Shown here piece by piece: positions 1 to 10,097 of a stretch of 64,000 nt of DNA. How positions within the stretch are numbered: the first letter of the stretch is position 1; every line of letters begins with the position of its first letter. The stretch lies in the NCBI RefSeq assembly GCF_020251205.1, contig NZ_JAIWYX010000006.1, positions 248,001-312,000 of the forward strand, written 5' to 3'. Both the position numbers and the translations under genes were made by a program. Under the pieces are notes generated by a model, which saw only the letters and a program-made list of their open reading frames with translations, searched no databases and was not told the DNA's origin. This DNA is from Arthrobacter sp. M4 (GTDB taxonomy: Bacteria; Actinomycetota; Actinomycetes; Actinomycetales; Micrococcaceae).

Positions 1-1
1 G

Positions 2-3590
<3,589 letters not shown>

Positions 3591-3598
3591 TTTGCGCG

Positions 3599-4966
3599 CT
3601 AGAAGCCTGAACCGATGGACGTGAGGGCAGGGCCTGCGGTGCCGGCGTAGCGGTTGGCGGGCCGTTCCAGGCCATAGTGCTCACGCAGGGTACGGCCGGT
3701 GTACTCGGTGCGGAACAAACCTCTGGCCTGCAGGATCGGGACCACGTGGTCCACGAACGATTCCAAGCCGGAAGGCAGGACAGGGGGCATGATGTTGAAG
3801 CCGTCCGCTGCCCCGGCGTAGAACCAGTCCTGGATAGCGTCCGCCACCTGCTCGGGTGTTCCGGTGAACGTCCGGTGGCCGCGTCCGCCGCCCAGGCGGC
3901 CGATGAGCTGCCGCACTGTGAGTTGTTCCCGCCGCGCCAGTTCAACGATGAGGGTATAGCGGCTCTTGGCGCCCTCAATCTCGTCCTCGCTGGGAAGATC
4001 CTCGGGGAGTTGGCGGTCCAAGGGGAGTTCTTCGGCGTCCACTCGCAGGGTCTTGGCCAGCTGGATGCGGGCATATTCGGGTTTGATCAGGTTGTCCAGC
4101 TCTTGTTCAAGCTCGAGGGCTTCCGCCTCGGTGGAACCGATCACCGGGACGATGCCGGGCAGGATCTTGATACTTTCCGGGTCGCGTCCTACGGCGGCGG
4201 TCCGCGCTTTGAGGTCGGTGTAGAAGGCCTGGGCATCGGCCAAGGTCTGGTGCGCGGTGAAGACTGCCTCAGCGTAGCGGGCAGCAAGGTTCTTTCCGTC
4301 CTCGGAAGAACCGGCCTGGACGATGAGCGGGTGGCCCTGTGGCGTGCGGGGCACATTGAGCGGACCGCGGACCTTGAAGTGCTTCCCTTCGTGGTCGATG
4401 GTGCGGATCCGCGTGGAGTCGCCCCAGACACCTTCGGATTTGTCCGCCAGAATGGCGTCGTCCTCCCAGCTGTCCCAGAGTTTCTGCGCCACTTCGATGA
4501 ATTCCGCCGCACGTTCGTATCGTGCGGCGTGGGCAGGCTGGTCTTCGATGCCGAAGTTGCGGGCGGCGTCCGGTCCTGCCGTAGTGACCACGTTCCAACC
4601 GGCCCGGCCGCCGCTCACCCAGTCAATGGAGGCAAATCGCCTTGCCAGGTTGAAGGGTTCGTTGTACGTGGTGGAGGCCGTGGCAATGAGTCCAATGCGT
4701 TCCGTGGCGCCGGCGATGGCAGTGAGGAGAACGGTGGGTTCCAGTTTCCCCGCGGGGCGGCGGCCTACTTCGCCGAACAGAACGGGCGAATCAGCGAAGA
4801 AGATGGAGTCCAGCTTGCCGCGTTCTGCGGTGCGGGCCAATTTCTTGTAATGCTCGATTTTGCTGCTTGCATATGGGTCGGTCTCCGGCAGCCGCCACGA
4901 GGCTTCGTGGTGTCCGGTGCTCATGAGGAAGGCGTTGAGGTGGAGGGTGCGCTGCGGTGTGCTCAT
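3599..4966 (-). CDS. LLM-class flavin monooxygenase (NtaA/SnaA/DszA/SoxA family)
   Basis: A 455-residue FMNH2-dependent monooxygenase with the bacterial luciferase fold. The stretch GATERIGLIATASTTYNEPF followed by SGGRAGWNVVTT is the hallmark of the NtaA/SnaA/DszA subfamily, which cleaves C-N or C-S bonds in compounds such as nitrilotriacetate and dibenzothiophene sulfone. An AGGAG ribosome site precedes the ATG. It is the last gene of a minus-strand operon with an SsuABC-like importer 49 nt upstream, so the likely job is releasing sulfite from an imported organosulfur compound. The reduced flavin must come from a reductase encoded elsewhere. Exact substrate unknown. Confidence 0.87.
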   Translation of the reverse strand: MSTPQRTLHLNAFLMSTGHHEASWRLPETDPYASSKIEHYKKLARTAERGKLDSIFFADSPVLFGEVGRRPAGKLEPTVLLTAIAGATERIGLIATASTTYNEPFNLARRFASIDWVSGGRAGWNVVTTAGPDAARNFGIEDQPAHAARYERAAEFIEVAQKLWDSWEDDAILADKSEGVWGDSTRIRTIDHEGKHFKVRGPLNVPRTPQGHPLIVQAGSSEDGKNLAARYAEAVFTAHQTLADAQAFYTDLKARTAAVGRDPESIKILPGIVPVIGSTEAEALELEQELDNLIKPEYARIQLAKTLRVDAEELPLDRQLPEDLPSEDEIEGAKSRYTLIVELARREQLTVRQLIGRLGGGRGHRTFTGTPEQVADAIQDWFYAGAADGFNIMPPVLPSGLESFVDHVVPILQARGLFRTEYTGRTLREHYGLERPANRYAGTAGPALTSIGSGF

Positions 4967-5015
4967 AGTGGCTCCTAATGGAATCGTGTGTAGCTGGGTT
5001 GGGTGGACGGAAGCG

Positions 5016-5783
5016 TTAGCTGGCTCGCGCCGTTGGGGCGTTGACGCCGAGGTCGGTCAGTAGTTCGCGGCGAAGGACTTCGTGGCCTGCGGGGTCAGCG
5101 GAGGATCGAACATCGGCAGTCACGCTCCGCACTGTCGACACCCGACCGTGGTCCAGAACCACAATCCGATCGGCCAATGCGATTGCTTCGTCCACGTCGT
5201 GGGTGACCAGCAGGACGGCGGGGCGGTGCGTGGCGACCAGTTCGCGGAGGAGTCCGTGCATCCTGATCCGGGTCAGCGCGTCCAGCGCCCCAAACGGCTC
5301 GTCGGCCAGAAGAAGTTGGGGATCCCGGACCAGGGACCTGGCCAGCGCCACGCGTTGCTGCTCCCCGCCAGAGAGCTGGTGCGGCCAGGACTTTTCCCGT
5401 CCGGCGAGGCCTACTTCGGCGAGTGCGCGGCGACCCTTCGCGTCGGCGTCGTGCTCCCGCAGGCCTAAGGTGACGTTGCCCAGCACGGTGTCCCATGGCA
5501 ACAGGCGGGAATCCTGGAAGACCACGGAGACGCGCTCCGGAACGCTGATCACGCCGCTGCCGCGCACGTCGTGATCCAGTCCGGCGAGGGCCCGCAGCAG
5601 GGTGCTTTTTCCGCAGCCACTCGGACCCAACAGGGCAACGAATTCGCCGGGAGCGATGTCCAGATCGACGCCGTTGAGGACCCCCTTGGGGCCGAAACTC
5701 CGGATGAGTTCCCGCACTGAAACGGCGGGTTCAGTGGGGGAGGGAATGTTGACGGCGGTCAGCCCGCCAGGGTGCGCTGCCAT
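5016..5783 (-). CDS. ABC transporter ATPase, sulfonate/nitrate/taurine type (SsuB-like)
   Basis: 255-residue cytoplasmic ATPase of an importer. Walker A GPSGCGKST at 53-61, ABC signature LSGGE at 137-141, Walker B LLLADE at 157-162 and the switch His195 in THDVDEA are all intact. The pattern QDSRLLPW in the Q-loop is typical of SsuB/TauB proteins. The ATG at 5783 is chosen; it overlaps the permease gene by 25 nt. A longer reading frame upstream is merely the shadow of the permease, and a start slightly further in cannot be excluded. It powers the membrane protein encoded just upstream and precedes the flavin monooxygenase. Confidence 0.9.
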   Translation of the reverse strand: MAAHPGGLTAVNIPSPTEPAVSVRELIRSFGPKGVLNGVDLDIAPGEFVALLGPSGCGKSTLLRALAGLDHDVRGSGVISVPERVSVVFQDSRLLPWDTVLGNVTLGLREHDADAKGRRALAEVGLAGREKSWPHQLSGGEQQRVALARSLVRDPQLLLADEPFGALDALTRIRMHGLLRELVATHRPAVLLVTHDVDEAIALADRIVVLDHGRVSTVRSVTADVRSSADPAGHEVLRRELLTDLGVNAPTARAS

Positions 5784-6667
5784 GCGAGGGCCTTTCGTTC
5801 GAGGAGGCGGACTGCGGCGTCGGAGAGCAGGCCCAGCAGGCCGTAGACGGCGAGTCCGAGGACGATGATGTTGGTCTGGCCATACGTACGGGCGAGCTCC
5901 ATCATGTAGCCGATGCCGCTGGTGGAATTGATCTGTTCCACCACCACAAGCGACACCCAGGCGCCGGTAACTGCGAAGCGGAGGCCTAGGAAGAAGCCGG
6001 GCAATGCACCAGGCAGCACCACTCGGCGGACGAATGAGGCGCGATTCAGGCCGACCGTTTGGGCGAGTTCCACGTAGCGGAGGTCGATCCCGCGCAGGCC
6101 GGCATGCGTCTGAAGGTAGATCGGGACGAATACACCCAGCGTGATGGTGAGGACCTTCATGGTTTCGTCGATGCCGAACCACAGAATGAGCAGCGGTATC
6201 AGGGCCAGGCCGGGGATGGCGCGCTTGATCTGCACGGGGCCATCGATCAATGCCTCGCCGATCCGGCTCAGACCCGCCACGAGGGCAAGGAGCGCGCCTG
6301 CCAGGATTCCGAAGAATAGGCCGAGGAACGCTCGCTGTGCCGAAATAGCGAGGTTCTCCTGCAAGCGTCCGTCGGCGATCAGTTCGCCCGCGGTCGAGGA
6401 AACTGTCCAGGGCTCGGACAGGATCCGCGGATCAAGCAGCCCAGTGGCAGAGCATACGGTCCACAGCAGCAGCAGGGCGAGTGGCCCTGCGAGCCAGGCC
6501 AGCCGCCGTCGCGGGCCGGGTCCCAGCCGGCGGGCAACTGGGCGGACGTTAGGGCACCCGGCTAGGGCCGGGTCCAAATGGGGTTCGACGACGGCGGCTG
6601 GCTCCACAGCATAGGGCACCGCGCCGGGGCCGAAGGCAACTGCTGTGGCCGTGCGTCCGGCGGCCAT
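5759..6667 (-). CDS. ABC transporter permease, sulfonate/nitrate/taurine type (SsuC-like)
   Basis: 302 residues with an unusually long cytoplasmic N-terminal tail (about 60 residues rich in Ala, Pro and Arg) before the first membrane segment PLALLLLWTVCSATGLL. About six membrane helices follow. The ATPase-coupling loop is visible as ELAQTVGLNRASFVRRVVLPGALPG, the EAA motif of binding-protein-dependent permeases. C-terminal IGYMMELARTYGQTNIIVLG resembles SsuC. Its start shares one base with the binding-protein stop (TAATG), so the two are translationally coupled. Confidence 0.9.
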   Translation of the reverse strand: MAAGRTATAVAFGPGAVPYAVEPAAVVEPHLDPALAGCPNVRPVARRLGPGPRRRLAWLAGPLALLLLWTVCSATGLLDPRILSEPWTVSSTAGELIADGRLQENLAISAQRAFLGLFFGILAGALLALVAGLSRIGEALIDGPVQIKRAIPGLALIPLLILWFGIDETMKVLTITLGVFVPIYLQTHAGLRGIDLRYVELAQTVGLNRASFVRRVVLPGALPGFFLGLRFAVTGAWVSLVVVEQINSTSGIGYMMELARTYGQTNIIVLGLAVYGLLGLLSDAAVRLLERKALAWQRTLAG

Positions 6668-7794
6668 TAGGCACCCGCCTTCGCCGAGGGGGACGCTGCT
6701 GCGGCGGCAAAGGCAGTGCCGGCAATGGCCTCGAAGCGCTTGTCGTACAGTGAGGCGGCCTCCAGCCGGGGCTTCTTCTGCTCACGGGACAGCAGGTCGA
6801 TGGTCTGCTGGTGGCGTTCGATGCCCTCTGACCAGGATGTCGGGAGGTCCTTCTTGCCCGCTGCGTCGATCAAGTACTGGCCGTCCTCCGCTGAGAGGCC
6901 TTGGTCCTTGATGTAGTAACCCTCCAGCCATTCCTTGGGATGGTCCTCGATCCAGCGCTGCGCCTTGCCCCACACGCGGACGTACTCGGCGAGGGCAGCA
7001 GCCTTTGCCGGGTCGGCCAGGATTTTGGCGGGGGAGTATAGATGGCCGGGATCGTCACGGAGTCCGTGCCGCAGGGTGGTGGCCCCTTCGTTCTTGTACT
7101 TGGCCAGGTACCGCTTGATTTGCACGCCACCCAGCGGTGCGGCATCCACTTGTTTGCTGGCCAGCGACGTCGCGTAGACGTCGCCCGTGCTTGGCAGTTC
7201 CACCAGTTTGACGTCGCTTTGCTGCAGGCCGGCCTTTTCCAGGATGCGCAGCACCAGTGCGCCCTGCGCCTGTCCGGGGCTGTAGGCGATTTTCTTTCCG
7301 CGGAGTCCGTCCAGCGAGGTGATGCCCGTTCCGGGTGCGATGCCGAGTTCGTAGAGTGGGTGGTTTAGTGGGTCCTTGCGGTAGGCGCTGGCGATGATGC
7401 GCACGTCGAGCCCGGTCCAAGTGGCATGGATGGGCGGGATGTCGGCTACGGAGCCGGCGTCCAGGGCATTGGCGCGGAAGGCTTCGGTGGTTTGCGGGCC
7501 GCCGGAGATGTTGGCGAACTCGACGTTGAAGTTCAGTTCCTCGATCAGCCCGGACAGTTCCAAGGCCACGCGGACACTCGGATCTCCGACCTTGATGGTG
7601 GTGCCTGCGGGAACCCTGGAGGCCAAAGGCGCCGGAGCCGATTGGCTGGCCTGCGGACCGCCGGCAGTGGCCGCTCCGGAGCAAGCGCTCAGGAGGCCGA
7701 TTGCGGGGAGGGTCAGCAGTGCGCCCAAGGCACGACGACGGCTGAGTTCGGTGACCGCGTGAGCCGCTGGAATACGGTGTGCAGCGAAGGACAT
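6667..7794 (-). CDS. substrate-binding lipoprotein of a sulfonate-type ABC transporter (SsuA-like)
   Basis: 375-residue extracellular binding protein tethered by lipid. The signal peptide has a twin-arginine-like SRRRAL at 18-23 and a lipobox LLSAC with Cys38, so Tat export followed by lipidation is possible. The mature part is a periplasmic-binding-protein fold of the NMT1/SsuA type (PGQAQGALVLRILEKAGL, LVELPSTGDVYATSLASKQVDA). An AAAGG ribosome site lies upstream. It is the first structural gene of the transporter/monooxygenase operon; 284 nt separate it from a Cys-rich leader ORF, which suggests regulation by cysteine supply. Confidence 0.9.
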   Translation of the reverse strand: MSFAAHRIPAAHAVTELSRRRALGALLTLPAIGLLSACSGAATAGGPQASQSAPAPLASRVPAGTTIKVGDPSVRVALELSGLIEELNFNVEFANISGGPQTTEAFRANALDAGSVADIPPIHATWTGLDVRIIASAYRKDPLNHPLYELGIAPGTGITSLDGLRGKKIAYSPGQAQGALVLRILEKAGLQQSDVKLVELPSTGDVYATSLASKQVDAAPLGGVQIKRYLAKYKNEGATTLRHGLRDDPGHLYSPAKILADPAKAAALAEYVRVWGKAQRWIEDHPKEWLEGYYIKDQGLSAEDGQYLIDAAGKKDLPTSWSEGIERHQQTIDLLSREQKKPRLEAASLYDKRFEAIAGTAFAAAAASPSAKAGA

Positions 7795-8078
7795 GGCTGC
7801 CTTTCAGGAATGAGTTGCGTTGCGTTGCGAGGGCATGAAACTTCAGTCCCGGGCATGGGGAAGCGCGGGAGTAGGCGACAGTGGTGACGCCGCAAGCGGC
7901 CGGAGGTGCTCCGATAAGGGGAGGCTGTCCGGCGGCACTAAGTGTGAGGGATTCCCGTGTCCGGCGACTGGCTGACCGAGGCGCGAGCAGCCTACCGGTC
8001 CGGCCAGCCGCACTGGCCCAGAGCGGGATCTGTGCGATCCGGTCCTGCTGTCAGCGCGGCATCAGGAGCTCGGCGATG
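7795..8078 (-). promoter_or_regulatory. long leader between Cys-rich uORF and transporter operon, candidate attenuator
   Basis: These 284 nt lack any convincing gene but can form several RNA hairpins on the minus-strand transcript. Segment 8043-8052 is a perfect 10-nt complement of 8099-8108, which lies over the first Cys codons of the leader ORF. A hairpin GGATC/GATCC is at 8026-8040 and a 6-bp GGCCAG/CTGGCC hairpin at 8002-8018. Segment 8003-8009 could instead pair with 7966-7972, so two structures exclude each other. There is no U-tract, so an effect through Rho or on translation is more likely than an intrinsic terminator. The function is inferred. Confidence 0.5.
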
Positions 8079-8153
8079 TCAACAGCCGGGCGGGCAGGGA
8101 CAGCAGGAGCGAGCGGGCGCGTAGGCGTTCCGCATGGTGTGTGCCTCAGGCAT
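8079..8153 (-). CDS. Cys-rich leader peptide (candidate cysteine attenuator uORF)
   Basis: A 24-codon ORF with an ideal ribosome site (CAGGAGG, 5 nt before the ATG at 8153). Its last residues are SCCPCPPGC and then TGA: four Cys codons within the final eight, interleaved with Pro, which slows ribosomes. It is the only obvious ORF between the promoter region and the sulfur-transport operon on the same strand. Cys-rich upstream ORFs acting as cysteine sensors are known from mycobacteria, where ribosome stalling at Cys codons changes expression of downstream sulfur genes. Here the first Cys codons can also pair with RNA just beyond the stop codon. Expression is not shown by sequence alone. Confidence 0.65.
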   Translation of the reverse strand: MPEAHTMRNAYAPARSCCPCPPGC

Positions 8154-8189
8154 TGGGTCCTCCTGTCTCCTGCTGGTGCAGTCTCTGTT

Positions 8190-8219
8190 CCCCGTCAGCG
8201 GGGAGCCCCGTCAGCGGGG
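8190..8219. repeat. two tandem copies of a 14-nt hairpin repeat
   Basis: CCCCGTCAGCGGGG occurs twice, at 8190-8203 and 8206-8219, with AG between. Each copy is itself a 5-bp inverted repeat with a 4-nt loop. They lie 37-66 nt upstream of the Cys-leader start codon, on its 5' side, so they are either in the 5' end of the transcript or in the promoter region. Confidence 0.7.
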
Positions 8220-8406
8220 GGTGGACACCACCTAAGCACGCCTCAACTGCCCTGCGCCAGCATCGTGACGAAGCACTTCAAAAGCCAGAAATCCGGCTCA
8301 ACAGAACGCCATGCGGCAGACATGAAACGCCATGGAAAGCAATGCCGGGCCACATCTCGTCATCGAATTAGCTTGTTACCGCGCAGGGCTGGCATTGGGG
8401 CTGCAA

Positions 8407-8422
8407 GTGATACTTCCATCAC
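8407..8422. promoter_or_regulatory. perfect palindrome upstream of a GNAT gene, candidate operator
   Basis: GTGAT-N6-ATCAC lies about 40 nt upstream of the proposed -10 of the acetyltransferase gene, in the divergent region shared with the sulfur operon. Together with 8223-8400, where I see nothing else convincing, it fills the gap before that gene. The binding protein is unknown. Confidence 0.3.
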
Positions 8423-8462
8423 GGATTCGGCCCTTTTGCCTGGGCCCGCCGCGCCTGCCCAC

Positions 8463-8468
8463 TACTAT
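8463..8468 (+). promoter_or_regulatory. -10 hexamer of a leaderless GNAT promoter
   Basis: TACTAT is exactly 6 nt upstream of the GTG start at 8475; it fits TANNNT, and there is no ribosome site. Confidence 0.45.
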
Positions 8469-8474
8469 TGACCG

Positions 8475-9002
8475 GTGCAGCCGCAGATTGTTATCCGTCC
8501 CGCCCATCCAGATGACTACCAGGACATCGCCCGCATTACCCGGGACTCCTATCTTGAAGCCGGACACTTCGACGATCCCGGCCACCCTTACATGCTGGCC
8601 ATTCAGAATGTCGCGGACCGAGCCGAAAAGGCGCTCGTGTGGGTGGCTGAGCGAGCCGGACAGATCATCGGCTCCGTCACGCTGGCCCTGGCGGGGGAAC
8701 CGTTCGCGGACATCGCCCTTGATGGCGAATTGGAATTCCGGATGCTTGTGGTGGATCCGGCCGTCCAGCGCAGCGGTGCGGGGCGGGCTTTGGTGGAGGC
8801 CGTCGTCGGGCACGCACGGACGCTCTCGGATGTGCACGCCGTCGTCTTGACGACGGGCAGCGGCTGGACTGGCGCCCGCGCGCTATACGAGAGGATGGGC
8901 TTCCACCGCGCCCCGGAACGGGACTGGTTTGTCCCCGGAACCGACATAAAGCTGCTGGTTTATCGGCTTGGGCTGCAGCCGCCTACAGTTGAGGCGACGT
9001 AA
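8475..9002 (+). CDS. GNAT family N-acetyltransferase
   Basis: 175 residues. The N-terminal IRPAHPDDYQDIARITRDSY is the usual first strand and helix of a GNAT fold, and the acetyl-CoA pyrophosphate-binding loop is present as VQRSGAGRALVEAVV. The C-terminal GARALYERMGFHRAPERDWF is the typical last part. Substrate unknown. The start is GTG, supported by a -10 hexamer 6 nt before it. It is 18 nt upstream of a RidA-family gene and probably co-transcribed with it. Confidence 0.88.
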   Translation: MQPQIVIRPAHPDDYQDIARITRDSYLEAGHFDDPGHPYMLAIQNVADRAEKALVWVAERAGQIIGSVTLALAGEPFADIALDGELEFRMLVVDPAVQRSGAGRALVEAVVGHARTLSDVHAVVLTTGSGWTGARALYERMGFHRAPERDWFVPGTDIKLLVYRLGLQPPTVEAT

Positions 9003-9020
9003 ACCAGCGAAAGGCTATCC

Positions 9021-9401
9021 ATGCGCACTATCTACGGCAGCGGCTCCACCTGGGAGCAGACCCTCGGCTACTCACGTGCGGTCCAGGTGGACAACACCCT
9101 GTACATTTCGGCGACGGCTGCCTCCGGCCCCGATGGCATTGTGGGAGACGACTTCTATAGCCAGACCAAGTACATCCTGGAGAAACTCGACACGGTCCTC
9201 AAAGACGCGGGCTTCTCCTATGAGGACGTCGTCCAGTCCAAGCTTTACCTGACGGACATCAGCAAGTGGGAAGATGCCGGGCGGGCACACGGCGAAGTCT
9301 TCGGCGAGATCCGCCCCACGCTGTCCCTAGTGCACGTGCTGCCGTTCCTCGACCCAAAGATGCTGGTGGAGATCGAACTCGTCGCCCAGAAAAGCGCCTA
9401 G
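9021..9401 (+). CDS. RidA family (YjgF/YER057c/UK114) protein
   Basis: 126 residues with the chorismate-mutase-like RidA fold. Features seen are SRAVQVDNTLYISATAASG near the N-terminus, a central YILEKLDTVLKDAGFSYEDVVQSKLYL and a C-terminal PTLSLVHVLPFLDPKMLVEIELVA. RidA deaminates reactive enamine/imine intermediates from PLP enzymes. The canonical Arg, expected near residue 105 as in RPART, is not present: the corresponding stretch reads IRPTLSLVHV. This may therefore be a Rid-subfamily protein rather than a true RidA. It follows the GNAT gene closely. Confidence 0.8.
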   Translation: MRTIYGSGSTWEQTLGYSRAVQVDNTLYISATAASGPDGIVGDDFYSQTKYILEKLDTVLKDAGFSYEDVVQSKLYLTDISKWEDAGRAHGEVFGEIRPTLSLVHVLPFLDPKMLVEIELVAQKSA

Positions 9402-9435
9402 CCACCAGAGCGCCTAGCCACCAGAGCGCCTAGCC
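9393..9435. repeat. 16-nt tandem duplication across a stop codon
   Basis: The unit AGCGCCTAGCCACCAG begins inside the last codons of the RidA-family gene and occurs twice in full (9393-9408, 9409-9424), plus 11 nt of a third copy. It copies the TAG stop into the other two frames and lies between two convergent genes. Confidence 0.85.
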
Positions 9436-9437
9436 GG

Positions 9438-10097
9438 TTACCGGGCCGGAACGCCGTATCGGTGTTCCGGCCGGCCGGTGGTCCCGTAGCGGAGCTGGAT
9501 TTCGACGGCGCCATCATCGGCCAGCGATGACAGGTACCGTTGCGCTGTGGCGCGGGACACGCCTACTCGTTCCGCTACTTCTGCCGCAGAGTACTGGGCT
9601 CCCGGCTCGAGGGAATCGAGAACCGCGGCTTCCGTAGCGGAACGCGGCCTGTTGCTCGGCCCCACATCGCCCGAGATCAGGGCCCGCTTTGCGCGCTCCA
9701 CCGTGTCCTGGTCCACGATGCCGTGGCTGAGGATCCGCCGGTACCTGGCGTACGCCCGCAACTGCTGGGACAAGGACTCGGCCGTGAACGGCTTGAGCAG
9801 GTACGCCAGGGCACCGCGCCGGAACGCGGTCTTCACGGAAACGGGGTCCGAGGCCGCGGTCAGCATCATTGCATCGATGTCCAACTGTCCCAACAGGTCC
9901 AGCCCCGAACCGTCCGGAAGGAAAACGTCCAGGAGCACCAGGTCAGGGCGAAGGCTGTGGACCGCCTGCAGTGCCTGCGAAGCCGAGTTGGTGGGCGTCA
10001 GCGCAAGGAAACCTGCCACCGAATCCACATAGGTGGCATGGAGCTTGGCCACGTGGAAGTCGTCGTCGACAATCAGCACGCGTATGTCCTCAGTCAT
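9438..10097 (-). CDS. response regulator of the CitB/DpiA/DcuR type
   Basis: 219 residues. The receiver domain has acidic residues at 11-13, phospho-acceptor Asp57 in LVLLDVFLPDGSG and a conserved Lys in LLKPF. A DpiA-like linker leads to a C-terminal helix-turn-helix (SAAEVAERVGVSRATAQRYL). These regulators switch on transport and use of citrate or C4-dicarboxylates. Its ATG overlaps the histidine kinase stop by 4 nt, and the divergent neighbour is a citrate transporter, which points to citrate or a related tricarboxylate as the signal. A palindrome at 11944-11965 is a candidate target. Confidence 0.92.
   Translation of the reverse strand: MTEDIRVLIVDDDFHVAKLHATYVDSVAGFLALTPTNSASQALQAVHSLRPDLVLLDVFLPDGSGLDLLGQLDIDAMMLTAASDPVSVKTAFRRGALAYLLKPFTAESLSQQLRAYARYRRILSHGIVDQDTVERAKRALISGDVGPSNRPRSATEAAVLDSLEPGAQYSAAEVAERVGVSRATAQRYLSSLADDGAVEIQLRYGTTGRPEHRYGVPAR

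Noticed and set aside
7881..8471. A 196-codon plus-strand frame across the Cys-leader region
   Set aside because: No homology-like features, no ribosome site, and composition unlike its neighbours; the structured leader on the minus strand explains the region better.
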